A stretch of 31,305 nucleotides of DNA from a virus. The notes under the pieces were generated by a model. The model made no database searches, was not told the origin of the DNA, and saw only the letters and a program-made list of their open reading frames with translations. The translations under genes were made by a program, and so were the position numbers. Location of the stretch: positions 1 to 31,305 of the IMG/VR virus record IMGVR_UViG_3300025138_013593. The stretch is one strand, 5' to 3'. Shown here piece by piece: positions 6,075 to 13,979 of the stretch; position 1 is the first letter of the stretch; each line of letters opens with the position of its first letter.

Positions 6075-7057
6075 GCCGCGACGCCGAATTTCTCGAACGT
6101 TGGGAAAGGGAAGAGCCTCGCTATAGTGCGCTTGGCTCGTTCATCGTAAGGTCGGTCATTCAGCGAATATCCGACAAGATCGCGGTGCCGCCAGAGATCT
6201 TCTTCAAGATAGCCCCCGGCTATCGTACCAAGGAGGCCAACTCACTCCTCGAAAAAGCCTTCTATCGAAACAAGAACTACCCCAACCCGTTCGAAGACAT
6301 CACCGACAAAGTCGGGGCCCGCTTCGTGCCGCTTCTAGGAAGCCAAATCGGGTTAATCGAGAAGGCCCTTCAATCTATCCCGGAGCTGGCTTTCAGGCTC
6401 GACCGGGATTATCAAGAGGAACAAAAGCAGAAACCGGTGGAATTTGATTATGCCGCAAAACACTACGTCGTGTGGCCGCAATCTGATCTGCAGGTAGATG
6501 GCGTAACAGTTTCCGCTGGCACTCCTTGTGAGGTACAGATCAAGAATGTCCTGCAACATGCCTATAGCGAAATGTCGCACGACACGATCTACAAATCGCA
6601 AGTCGGTCGTACGCCAGAGATGCTGCGAAACGCGGCGAAGGCCATGGCGCTTCTCGAGGCCACAAATGACTATTTCGAGAAGGTGGATACGCAAGTTTCT
6701 CAAGCGCTCGAAAGCGTGCGATCAATGACAGCAAAGCTGTCCGATCTTTATCGAGAACTTGTTCGGATATCCCCGCAGCCTTCCCAGCTGGAAGGTATCT
6801 TACTCGATGTATACGAGAATTCCGCGCCGCCGAAATTCGAAGAAGAAATTCGGGATATGTTTCGGGCTAAGGGATGGCTTACTGATCGGATCCGCGAGCG
6901 GGTAGGCCAGCGAAACCCTATCTTTCGACAACCCTCAGTGCTGTTAGTCTACCTGGACATCTACAAACGGCGGGCGCGTGCAAAATATGACTGGCCGTTG
7001 ACACCCGATGAGATGGAGCCGCTGCTCAACGATTTTGGTGAAACCGCTCAGAACTAG
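6071..7057 (+). CDS. RelA/SpoT-domain nucleotide synthetase (SAS/toxSAS-like)
   Basis: Starting at GTG 6071, which overlaps the NA37 stop (GTGA), the frame gives 328 residues. The synthetase motifs are present: DITDKVGARF (76-85, metal-binding Asp probably D79), a Tyr near 132 replacing the usual GY.S.H segment (AKHYVVW), and CEVQIKNVLQHAYSEMSHDT followed by IYK (153-175; E154 expected catalytic). There is no HD hydrolase domain. About 150 helical residues follow the synthetase. Related enzymes make (p)ppGpp or (pp)pApp or pyrophosphorylate tRNA, and some are toxins or phage-triggered defence effectors. GC is about 47-52%. The stop overlaps the convergent ogr stop. Confidence 0.88.
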   Translation: MSRDAEFLERWEREEPRYSALGSFIVRSVIQRISDKIAVPPEIFFKIAPGYRTKEANSLLEKAFYRNKNYPNPFEDITDKVGARFVPLLGSQIGLIEKALQSIPELAFRLDRDYQEEQKQKPVEFDYAAKHYVVWPQSDLQVDGVTVSAGTPCEVQIKNVLQHAYSEMSHDTIYKSQVGRTPEMLRNAAKAMALLEATNDYFEKVDTQVSQALESVRSMTAKLSDLYRELVRISPQPSQLEGILLDVYENSAPPKFEEEIRDMFRAKGWLTDRIRERVGQRNPIFRQPSVLLVYLDIYKRRARAKYDWPLTPDEMEPLLNDFGETAQN

Positions 7058-7374
7058 GTATTCGCTGGGTCCGGGAGCTCACCCGCCCCGCCAGTCCTCC
7101 CTGTTACCCGATCATTGTCGTTGCCTGCACTTCGCCTAGGCGGCGCTACCGGTAGTTCGACAGAATGATCGGGGCAGGCGCTTTGGGAAATCGTGTGCGT
7201 GATCGAAAGCGCGCTGGCGAAGGTGTGGCCGCAATCGAGGTTGCTGCACTGGTGATAGAGTTCGCGATAGAGCCGCGTTACCTGGCGGCTCGTTCGTACG
7301 GGTGCTGACTGTCCGCAGTGGGGGCAGTCGATGCTCGCGCTGGATTTGCGCGGAGCCTTGGTCTTCGGATGCAT
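7054..7374 (-). CDS. ogr: Ogr/Delta-type late gene activator
   Basis: The 106-aa product has the Ogr/Delta zinc finger with exact spacing, C17-x2-C20-x22-C43-x4-C48, and the internal TSRQVTRLYRELYHQCSN signature, followed by ALSITHTIS and a Pro/Asp-rich tail. In P2 and relatives Ogr binds a dyad near -55 of late promoters and recruits RNA polymerase. Three matching dyads occur in this window. ATG 7374 is chosen to fit the usual short N-terminus; ATG 7395 and ATG 7464 are in-frame alternatives. It is the last gene of the tail operon, as in P2, and its stop overlaps the convergent RelA/SpoT gene by 4 bp. Confidence 0.9.
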   Translation of the reverse strand: MHPKTKAPRKSSASIDCPHCGQSAPVRTSRQVTRLYRELYHQCSNLDCGHTFASALSITHTISQSACPDHSVELPVAPPRRSAGNDNDRVTGRTGGAGELPDPANT

Positions 7375-7494
7375 CGGTGTTCGACCCTGTTCCATAGACG
7401 CCGCGCCTTCCCCGCGCGCCGCGCCTGTCACCTCCCGAGAGCCATGTTCCGCAAATGTTTTCACATGGCAATGCCCAAATATTAGGCAGAACAG

Positions 7495-8550
7495 CTACTT
7501 CGCTTCGAGGGTCAGTTCGGACACGAGGCCACCGGACCCGCTGAGCGTGTGCCGGCATTCGCCGATCAGCCAATCCTGCGCATCGATTTCCGGCTTGAAG
7601 CCTGCGAGCGTCAGTGGCTTTTCGGGAAAGAGTTCGGGCCGGCCGAGCGCCAGATTGATGGAGAACTCTGCCTTGGCGCGGTCCATTTTCCTGCTCGCGC
7701 TGCGGGCGGCGCGGCGGGCGGTTTCCTCGCTGCCGTAGGTCCGCTTGAGACGCTTGGGCGGTTTGTCGCCGCCGGCGCCGATCTCGACAGTCGAGCGCTG
7801 GCCTTTCGCGCGGTCGTGCCACCTTGCCTCCACCCCGCCGAACTGGCCGCGTTCGCCGCGGCGATAGCGGAAGCTGTCGCCATCGCGGCGAGTGATCGTG
7901 CTGGAGCCCAGCGATCGACCGGAAGCGGAGCGGGCTTCGCCGACCGGCATGAATATCAGCTTGCCATCCTTCACCGTAGCCGCTGCATCGAAGCGGCGGC
8001 CGAGGATCCGCAGGAGCGCTGCGTCGGACAGCTCGTCCTGGTCGATGACAGGCAGGTGTTCAGCCGCGAGGTCCGGATCCACGATCGCGGTGAGCGATTG
8101 CGCGGATGCGATCTCGCGGATGATCTCGCCCAGCTTGCGGGCGACATGAGGCTTTTCGCGGCGGCGATCGAAGCTGGCAGCGAAGTCGGCCGAGCGAGCG
8201 CGAATGGTAATGCGATCGGGCGCACCTTCCCATTCGGCCTCGTCGACCTTGAAGCGGCCCTTGTCGACCAGGCCGGGCTCGACATCGGCGCCCCAGGCCC
8301 AGCCCAGCTGCAGCGAGAGGACCTGACCGGCTTGCGGAATCTCGAGCTGGCCGTCGCTGTCATCGAGGACGATGTCGAGACGATCGGCTTCTCCATCGCG
8401 CTTTTCGGTCAAGGTGAGCGAAACGAGGCGCGGAGAGAATTTCTCCATCAGCGCCGCGGCGAATTCGGGTAGGGCGGGGGTTCCCCCTGGGCCGAGCGAC
8501 TTGCCCTCAAGCGTGAGGCGATAGTCGGCGCGGTTCTGCCGATCAGCCAT
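7495..8550 (-). CDS. D: Tail hub / late control protein D
   Basis: The 351-aa protein matches gpD: an N-terminal beta domain (DYRLTLEGKSL..., LVSLTLTEKRDGEADRLDIVLDDSDG), a central IIREIASAQSLTAIVDPDLA stretch with the LLRILGRRFDAAATVKDGKLIFMP fold, and a basic C-terminal region (EETARRAARSASRKMDRAKAEF) ending in DWLIGECRHTLSGSGG. gpD forms the baseplate hub and is related to the VgrG and gp27 hub proteins. It follows U and the 66-aa gene and overlaps the latter by 8 bp. About 100 bp separate it from ogr. Confidence 0.95.
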   Translation of the reverse strand: MADRQNRADYRLTLEGKSLGPGGTPALPEFAAALMEKFSPRLVSLTLTEKRDGEADRLDIVLDDSDGQLEIPQAGQVLSLQLGWAWGADVEPGLVDKGRFKVDEAEWEGAPDRITIRARSADFAASFDRRREKPHVARKLGEIIREIASAQSLTAIVDPDLAAEHLPVIDQDELSDAALLRILGRRFDAAATVKDGKLIFMPVGEARSASGRSLGSSTITRRDGDSFRYRRGERGQFGGVEARWHDRAKGQRSTVEIGAGGDKPPKRLKRTYGSEETARRAARSASRKMDRAKAEFSINLALGRPELFPEKPLTLAGFKPEIDAQDWLIGECRHTLSGSGGLVSELTLEAK

Positions 8551-8743
8551 CGCAGTCGGCCATGTGGATCGCCGTCTTGTCGCGCAGCTTACTCAGGCTG
8601 GAGGCGTTGAAGCTGGCACCGCAGCGGCAGGTCGCGGAACAATCGAGATGCGCGCGCGCGGGGCCGCCGGTATCGCGGCCGACGGGCTGGCGCTGCGCGC
8701 CGGTATCGCGGCCATGAAAGCGGGCGGGTGTTCGATCGGTCAT
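8543..8743 (-). CDS. Small cysteine-containing protein between U and D
   Basis: The 66-aa frame overlaps U at its start (ATGA) and D at its end (8 bp), so it is embedded in the tail operon. The N-terminal half is Arg/Gly-rich; the C-terminal half has C35-x3-C39-x-C41 and C64, a possible metal site. P2 has no gene between U and D. It could be a baseplate accessory or a regulator, but the family is not recognised. Confidence 0.6.
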   Translation of the reverse strand: MTDRTPARFHGRDTGAQRQPVGRDTGGPARAHLDCSATCRCGASFNASSLSKLRDKTAIHMADCDG

Positions 8744-9114
8744 GAAACGCTCCGCAGTTCGAGGGAGAAGTCGGCCTTGCGGGCTTCGCCGGTGTCGATG
8801 AAGTGGGTGCGCGTTTCGTCGAGCGAGAGGATGGCAAAATCACCATATACGTAGCCCTGCGCGTCGACGAGCGGATGCGCTTCGCCTTCACTGGCCATTT
8901 CGCGCAGCGTGCGAAGGGCTGAATGGCGCCCGGCAATGCCAGGCGCGATGATACCCGAGAGGGTAACGGTGTCGTTGCCCGGGCCGAGATACTGGCCGGC
9001 CGGGGCCGCACCGACCCGCTCGGTTTCGCCGTGCCGCCATTCGCTGCGGCGGGCGAGTTGCTGGAAGGGGGCGCTGCCGGTTTCAAAGGCGAAGAGACCG
9101 AGGGACATGAGCAT
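8740..9114 (-). CDS. U: Tail protein U (tail terminator family)
   Basis: The 124-aa product has the gpU hallmarks: LGLFAFETGSAPFQQLARRSEWRH, LGPGNDTVTLSGIIAPGIAG, LRTLREMASEGEAHPLVDAQG.VYGDFAI..LDET and a final ADFSLELR. gpU-family proteins act in tail assembly and termination. ATG 9114 has GGAG 10 nt upstream. An in-frame TTG at 9123 overlaps the T stop (TTGA) and ATG 9108 is also possible. It is the gene after T, as in P2. Confidence 0.93.
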   Translation of the reverse strand: MLMSLGLFAFETGSAPFQQLARRSEWRHGETERVGAAPAGQYLGPGNDTVTLSGIIAPGIAGRHSALRTLREMASEGEAHPLVDAQGYVYGDFAILSLDETRTHFIDTGEARKADFSLELRSVS

Positions 9115-9119
9115 TAGGA

Positions 9120-11279
9120 TCAATCTCCGAAGGCCGAGTTCGCGCCGGCACGACGATCGCGCTCGATCGCTTCGAGCTCGCGGCGCACGCGCTGGGCGAG
9201 ATCACCCGCGTCTTCGCCGGGCTGCTGGTAGATCTGGATGGTGACCGGTCCCGATGAGACCGGGGCCGCGGAGGGTCCTAAGCCTGCACCACCGGCATAG
9301 GCCGGCGAGGACAGCGCGGCAGCTCCGGCGACACCGGTTGCGAGACGGCGTGCGCTCGCGAAGGCGTCGCTTCGCTTCCTGTCGATGCCGATCGCCATGC
9401 CTTCGGAGAGATTTCCGCCGAAGCCCATGAAGAGCCGCGAGGGGGAGTTGATCCCGAGCAGCTTCTTCACGTTGGTTACGCCGTTCATGACGATTGACTT
9501 CAACGCATTCCAGACGCGGCCAGGTGCGGATGTGATACCGTTAACCAAACCGCTGATCATACCCTTGCCGATCGACAAAAACTTGTCGCGCAGACCGCCA
9601 AGGAACGCGATGCCAGTGTTGAACGCGGCCTTGATCGTATCCCAGTTCCGGTAGACGGCGACGCCGACGACAGCGAGTACGGTGAGGAAAAGGCCGACCG
9701 GTCCGAGCATGAAGCGGAAAGCGACACCCAGCATCCGCACGCCAGTTGCGAGCTTGGGGAATGTCTCCGCAATCGAGCCGAGCGTCCGGTATTTCTTCCA
9801 TAGCTGATACCCCTTGGAAAGCGGTCCGAGCATGCCGCCGAAGGCGAACTGCAGGCCGCCGAGTGCGACGCGTGCTGCGCCGAAGCCTGCGACGGTCATC
9901 AGGATGGTCTTGGCCAGACCGGGATTCTCCCGTGCCCAGTCGGCGAGCGAGGCCACTAAGGGTGTGATTGCGCCGGTTAAAGCGGTGATCGCCGGGGTCA
10001 GGACGGGTGCAACTTCCAGAAAAAGACCAGCACCAGCGCTTTTGAGCGCGGCCATCTGTTTAGTAATATCGTTCGCCATGCGCTGTTCGAAGGCCTGGTC
10101 GGTTACGCCGTCGGCAGCGGCGATGTCCTTCTTCATCTGCCCGAACTTGTCGTAGTTCTGCATAAGCGCGGTCATCGCCCGGTTGGCTTCCTTGTCGGCG
10201 AAGAACATGCCCAGCTTCTTATCGTCGCCGCCGGTTGCCTGGTTGGTCAGAGCAATCATAGTTTCGAGCGGCGAGATGTTGTTCTCCAAGCCCTTTTCGA
10301 TCGCGCCAAAGGCATCGATGCCCGCCTTCTTGAAGGCGTTCATGGTGGCGGGAGCGGTGAGTTTGGAAAGCAAATCGGAGGACGCGGTGGCTGCTTCGGC
10401 GGACGTGCCCGTGCTGCCACGAACAATCTGAAGCATGGCGACGAGTTCGGCCCCAGCGGACTGCCCTGTCTGGCCGAGCTTCTTCATCTGGGCAGTCAGG
10501 CCTGGCATGGCAGCCGCCATGTCCTTGACTTCGAACGCGCCCTGGTTGCCGCCTTCAGCCATCATGTCGAGGAACTTCTGCGACTGGCTGAGCGGGATAT
10601 TGAGTGTCTCTATACCGGCATACAGCGAGGCTGCGGTGTCGGCACCCTGCGCCTTGAAGGCGGTCATGAAGCGGCCCATCGGCAAAGCAAGCTTGGCGGC
10701 CTGTTGCGGATCCATGCCCAGACCCGCGAGCGATTCCACCGATGCGGCGATTTCATCGGGCATTTGCGCGGACGCGCGCGAAGCATCGATGATGTTGTTG
10801 CGCATTTGCGCGGTCGCAGCGTCGGACAGGTTCGCCTTCTGCTGGATGTCGACCATCTGGCTGGAAAAGTCTGCGCCTGCCTTGGCTGCGACTGCCAAGG
10901 GTGCGAGGAGCGCAGCACCACCAATGGCGTTGGCGCGGCCGCGGCTGCGAAAATCAGCGCCCTTCGCCCGGATAGCCTGAGCTTTCTTGGAGGCTTCGTA
11001 GAGCTTGCCCTGCTTGCGCAGTTCGTCGTTGGCGCCTTCGAGTGAGCGCTCGAGCTGCTTCTCGCGATTTACGAGCTCGGTAATGTTACCGCTCGCGCCG
11101 TCGATCTGCTTTCGAACCTTTTCGAGTTCGCCTTTGAACCCGTCGGCTTCTCTCCTGAGGTTTCGAAAACTGTTCGCGCCGGACTTGCCGAGACCGACGA
11201 GATTCTTGAAGCCCCCCTTCAGTTCAGAAAGCCCCTTTTCGGAGAACTTGACCAGGAGGTTGAGGCTGTTCTTCGACAT
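9120..11279 (-). CDS. T: Tail tape measure protein T
   Basis: This is the longest gene in the window (719 aa). It has an N-terminal coiled coil (about 30-105), a PhageMin_Tail-type region with ALAVAAKAGADFSSQMVDIQ-like and MRNNIIDASRASAQMPDEIA segments (about 120-330), hydrophobic stretches near 450-570 and the typical closing module LISGLVNGI..., GINSPSRLF and GNLSEGMAIGID. The tape measure sets tail length and is ejected at infection. It begins 5 bp after the E' stop, the canonical position behind the frameshifted E/E' gene. The last 50 residues are Pro/Ser then Arg-rich. Confidence 0.95.
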   Translation of the reverse strand: MSKNSLNLLVKFSEKGLSELKGGFKNLVGLGKSGANSFRNLRREADGFKGELEKVRKQIDGASGNITELVNREKQLERSLEGANDELRKQGKLYEASKKAQAIRAKGADFRSRGRANAIGGAALLAPLAVAAKAGADFSSQMVDIQQKANLSDAATAQMRNNIIDASRASAQMPDEIAASVESLAGLGMDPQQAAKLALPMGRFMTAFKAQGADTAASLYAGIETLNIPLSQSQKFLDMMAEGGNQGAFEVKDMAAAMPGLTAQMKKLGQTGQSAGAELVAMLQIVRGSTGTSAEAATASSDLLSKLTAPATMNAFKKAGIDAFGAIEKGLENNISPLETMIALTNQATGGDDKKLGMFFADKEANRAMTALMQNYDKFGQMKKDIAAADGVTDQAFEQRMANDITKQMAALKSAGAGLFLEVAPVLTPAITALTGAITPLVASLADWARENPGLAKTILMTVAGFGAARVALGGLQFAFGGMLGPLSKGYQLWKKYRTLGSIAETFPKLATGVRMLGVAFRFMLGPVGLFLTVLAVVGVAVYRNWDTIKAAFNTGIAFLGGLRDKFLSIGKGMISGLVNGITSAPGRVWNALKSIVMNGVTNVKKLLGINSPSRLFMGFGGNLSEGMAIGIDRKRSDAFASARRLATGVAGAAALSSPAYAGGAGLGPSAAPVSSGPVTIQIYQQPGEDAGDLAQRVRRELEAIERDRRAGANSAFGD

Positions 11280-11284
11280 TGTGA

Positions 11285-11742
11285 TCAGCCTTTCTCTGTC
11301 CGGTTCAACCTGTTCCAGGTGGCCACGGCGATGCCGTGCCAGCGAAGGAGTTCATCGAGCTCGAGCGCGACGAGTTCGGAGCGTTGCCAGTGGAGGATCG
11401 CGGCGATTTCCGCGATCATCCGTTCGACATTCAGCGGGCCGTCATCTCCTCGACCTGCTTCTTCACCGTCGGGCTCATAAAAAAACCGAAGATCGTGCCC
11501 CCGATTTCGGCGAAGTCCTCGGCCTCGAGCTGGGCGACCTCGCTGTCGATCAGCGCGGGTTCGCTGATGCGGGGGATGACACTGAGCAGCGTATCGATGT
11601 CGCTTTCGAGCAGCTTCTGCAGGCTGAGGCGGCGCAGGTCGCCGGCCTTGGGCTTGCGCAACACGAGGTCAGCGATGTCGGCCCCTTTGCGCTTGATCGG
11701 GTGGACCAGTTTGACGGTTGCGGTTTCGGGCGTGTCACTCAT
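11285..11742 (-). CDS. E': gpE+E' fusion by programmed -1 frameshift
   Basis: At the T7 slip site (11479-11485) a -1 shift moves ribosomes from E into an open frame that runs without stops to TGA 11285-11287. The product is about 152 aa: 88 from E and 64 from the new frame. The final 44 residues (from ATG 11419) match the P2 GpE' family: MIAEIAAILHWQRSELVALELDELLRWH. In P2 and many tailed phages the two products act as tail assembly chaperones for the tape measure. The slip heptamer is correctly phased in E (ggT-TTT-TTT). Confidence 0.85.
11431..11742 (-). CDS. E: Tail assembly protein E
   Basis: The unshifted product is 103 aa (MSDTPETATVKLVHPIKRKGADIADLVLRKP...) and matches the gpE tail assembly chaperone family, including the LRKPKAGDLRRLSLQKLLESD segment and an acidic middle. 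The start at ATG 11742 excludes an upstream in-frame extension that is low-complexity. It lies between the tail tube gene FII and T. A covarying hairpin lies just upstream in the leader. Confidence 0.9.
   Translation of the reverse strand: MSDTPETATVKLVHPIKRKGADIADLVLRKPKAGDLRRLSLQKLLESDIDTLLSVIPRISEPALIDSEVAQLEAEDFAEIGGTIFGFFMSPTVKKQVEEMTAR
11479..11485 (-). other. -1 frameshift slippery sequence (T7)
   Basis: On the coding strand, seven T residues are read as ggT-TTT-TTT-ATG. This lies 46 nt before the E stop codon and is followed in the -1 frame by an open frame leading to E'. Both position and phase equal the known P2 E/E' slip site. Confidence 0.8.
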
Positions 11743-11761
11743 TTCGGGCCTCTCGGGATTT

Positions 11762-11789
11762 CGTCCTATCGCTTCGCTGCTTGAGGACG
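11762..11789. repeat. Covarying hairpin repeat, FII-E junction
   Basis: One copy of the intergenic hairpin: plus strand CGTCCT...AGGACG arms enclosing ATC-GCTTCGC-TGCTTG. It lies between the FII stop (11838) and the E start (11742). The inner GC-TTC-GC forms a second small stem. Confidence 0.85.
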
Positions 11790-11837
11790 TGGGAATAGTT
11801 GGCGGCGAACTTGTGCGGTTTGTCAGCCGCCGTTGAA

Positions 11838-12347
11838 TTACTGGCCGAGGATCGCGCGGACCGCGGCCATGCGATCGGTGCCGCCGATCATGTAGACGTT
11901 GTTGATCACGTCGATCTCGACTTCGACAGCGCCGTTGATGGTCCACTTGAGATAGGCGAGGGTGGAATTGACCTTCCATTCGGTGTCTTCGCCCGCCTTG
12001 GCGTTGCCGGGGTCGAGTTCCATGTGCCGGCCGCGCACGACCAGTTCAGCGGCAGTGGTCTGCATGGCGGAGCTGTCGCCCTGGTAGGCGCCGACGAAGC
12101 GGAGCATTGCGCCATCCACGCGGGTGAGACCGAACTGGCGCAGCACGCCGACGACGAGACCGCCATAGGTGGCCGACATCTCGAGCTTTTCGAGGCCGAG
12201 GTCGATATCGACCGGCGCGAGCATGCCGGAGCCGCGGTATTCCTCGCCCGCCATCTTCAGCTTGGGCAGCTCGATTTCCGAGGCGACGCCGAGATAATCC
12301 TGCCCGTCGTTGAAAACGCGGAAGTTCTTCAGTTTCTGGGGGAGCAT
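11838..12347 (-). CDS. FII: Major tail tube protein FII
   Basis: The 169-aa protein begins MLPQKLKNFRVFNDGQDYLG and contains PKLKMAGEEYRGSGMLAPVDIDLGLEKLEMS and the C-terminal LKWTINGAVEVEIDVINNVYMIGGTDR, the full gpFII tail tube pattern. It polymerises into the inner tube of the contractile tail. It lies directly downstream of the sheath gene, as in P2. AAGGATCACC before the ATG is the ribosome-binding site. Confidence 0.96.
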   Translation of the reverse strand: MLPQKLKNFRVFNDGQDYLGVASEIELPKLKMAGEEYRGSGMLAPVDIDLGLEKLEMSATYGGLVVGVLRQFGLTRVDGAMLRFVGAYQGDSSAMQTTAAELVVRGRHMELDPGNAKAGEDTEWKVNSTLAYLKWTINGAVEVEIDVINNVYMIGGTDRMAAVRAILGQ

Positions 12348-12360
12348 GGTGATCCTTTCT

Positions 12361-12441
12361 GCCCTACCGCGCTGCGCGCTGCTTAAGGGCGGGTTGTCCT
12401 ATCGCGTTTTCTTTCGTCCTATCGCTGAGCTGCTTGAGGAC
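12361..12441. repeat. Two covarying hairpins plus a half copy, FI-FII junction
   Basis: Copy one (12361-12390) has arms GCCCT/AGGGC and a longer inner stem. Copy two (12416-12441) has arms GTCCT/AGGAC with inner GC-TGA-GC. Between them, 12396-12406 repeats only the 5' half (GTCCTATCGCG). The GCCCT/AGGGC pair is a compensated change of the usual GTCCT/AGGAC arms. Confidence 0.85.
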
Positions 12442-12446
12442 AGGCG

Positions 12447-13598
12447 TCAGAGACGCGCGACCTGTTCGCCGAACTGGGCGTAGAAACGGTCGGTGATGCG
12501 CTGGTTGAGCGTCAGGCTTTCGAGCGGGGCGGTGTCGGTGAACTCGTAATCGAGCGTCAGTCGGCCTGCGGCTAGGCTGGCTGCCGAATTGATATTGGGG
12601 TCGATTGGCAGCACTTCGGCGCCGATGATCCGCCCTTCGGCCTTGAGCCCGCGAAAAAGCGCGTTGATCGTTTCGACGATGTCGCGGGCGAGCTGCGGGG
12701 TAAGCGGCTTGTCGATTGCCCAGGCGAGACCTTCGGCAATGGTGTCCTGCAGCGCCTGGCTGGTGCGGACACGGCTTTCGAAGGACCAGAGCTGGTCATC
12801 GCTGCAGGTGCGGTTGCCCCAGAAGCGGTGGCCGTTGAGACGGACCATCGTGGTGACATCACCATCGTTGAGCAGGCCGGCGGTGTTCGACGAGTCCTGG
12901 AGGTCGAAGTCGATATCCCTGGTAAGACCAGCGACCCCGGCAATGGCGACGTTGGAAAGCGTCTTGTGCCAGCCCGTCTGCTCGTCGATCTTGGCGCGCA
13001 ATCCGGCGGCGCGCGCGACGGCATCGCCCGCGAAGGCGGGGTCAACCGCGAAGTCTGGCCAGATCAGCATGAGCTCGCGCTGCGAAAAGTTGGCGCGATA
13101 GGCGAGGGTGGATGCGGTATCCGTCCCGGCCGCCGCAGCATAAACGAAGCCGCGCAGGCGCTGGGCCACGGTGACGAGTGCTTCGGTGACGGGCTGCGTA
13201 TCGTGCCCGGGCGCGACAAGGATGCGCGGCCGCACGCCGAGTTCGGTTTCAGCTGCGCGCAGCGCCTCGAGGCCGGTGAAGCTGCCATCGGTCACCCCGC
13301 CGATAATATTGGTTTCGGTTTCGGCCGCATCGGCGCCTTCGGGCACGCGAACGACAACAATGATCGGACTGGCCTGGTCCGCGATCGCGGCCAGCGCAGG
13401 GGCAAGCGTGCCGCTGGTGCCGGCCTTCGCAATCGCATCACGCATATCGGTGACGAGTGCGGGGCGGTTTGCGGGGAAGGCGGTATCATCGGCATCGGCG
13501 GCGGTGGCCACGAGACCGATCACGGCGGTCGCGACCAGCTTTAGAGCACGGATACCTTCGGCGGGTTCGACGACGCGGATCCCGTGATAATAGGGCAT
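12447..13598 (-). CDS. FI: Tail sheath protein FI
   Basis: The 383-aa protein matches the contractile tail sheath family: MPYYHGIRVVEPAEGIRALK, LVATAADADDTAFPAN, IIVVVRVPEGAD, the mid-domain RPRILVAPGHDTQPV, and the C-terminal handshake domain WGNRTCSDDQLWSFESRVRT... followed by TLDYEFTDTAPLESLTLNQR. It surrounds the tube and contracts to drive DNA delivery. It starts 18 bp after the W stop, so no separate F promoter is seen; P2 has one here. Confidence 0.96.
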   Translation of the reverse strand: MPYYHGIRVVEPAEGIRALKLVATAVIGLVATAADADDTAFPANRPALVTDMRDAIAKAGTSGTLAPALAAIADQASPIIVVVRVPEGADAAETETNIIGGVTDGSFTGLEALRAAETELGVRPRILVAPGHDTQPVTEALVTVAQRLRGFVYAAAAGTDTASTLAYRANFSQRELMLIWPDFAVDPAFAGDAVARAAGLRAKIDEQTGWHKTLSNVAIAGVAGLTRDIDFDLQDSSNTAGLLNDGDVTTMVRLNGHRFWGNRTCSDDQLWSFESRVRTSQALQDTIAEGLAWAIDKPLTPQLARDIVETINALFRGLKAEGRIIGAEVLPIDPNINSAASLAAGRLTLDYEFTDTAPLESLTLNQRITDRFYAQFGEQVARL

Positions 13599-13616
13599 GA
13601 AACGGTCCTTCCTAGT

Positions 13617-13979
13617 TCAGGCGGCCTGGTTGAGGCGGGGAAGCGGCACGGTAAGTCGCGCGAGGCTGTTGGGTTCGGGGCTGTCGGTACGGTAGCCCTC
13701 GATGAAGAGCGTGGCGGCACCGGCACCGGTTTTTTCGAGCGCGCAGCGCACGAGGCGCAGGCGCTTTTCCCAGCGGCGCAGCGCAGTGGCGGTCGCAGCG
13801 AACAGTGCGAGCCGGGTGGCATCGTTCAGGGGCTGATCGAGCAGCTGCGGCAGCAGCGAGCCGTAATCGCGCCGCATCACCCGGCTGCCGATCGGCGTCA
13901 GCAGGATATCGGCGACGGATTGCGCAAGGTGTTCATCACCATCGATAGCGGTGCCGAGGGTGCGGGACATGCCGGTCAT
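13617..13979 (-). CDS. W: Baseplate protein W (gp25-like)
   Basis: The 120-aa product has the GPW/gp25 pattern: HLAQSVADILLTPIGSRVMRRDYGSLLPQLLDQPLND, then RWEKRLRLVRCALEK and a C-terminal beta strand. It is a baseplate wedge component. Its ATG overlaps the V stop (ATGA). In P2, W is followed by J and I; here it is followed by the sheath gene. Confidence 0.94.
   Translation of the reverse strand: MTGMSRTLGTAIDGDEHLAQSVADILLTPIGSRVMRRDYGSLLPQLLDQPLNDATRLALFAATATALRRWEKRLRLVRCALEKTGAGAATLFIEGYRTDSPEPNSLARLTVPLPRLNQAA

Noticed and set aside
7549-8472. Plus-strand open frame (307 aa) opposite D
   Set aside because: Antisense shadow of gpD with no family resemblance or ribosome-binding site.
12828-13544. 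Plus-strand open frame (238 aa) opposite the sheath gene
   Set aside because: Antisense shadow of FI.
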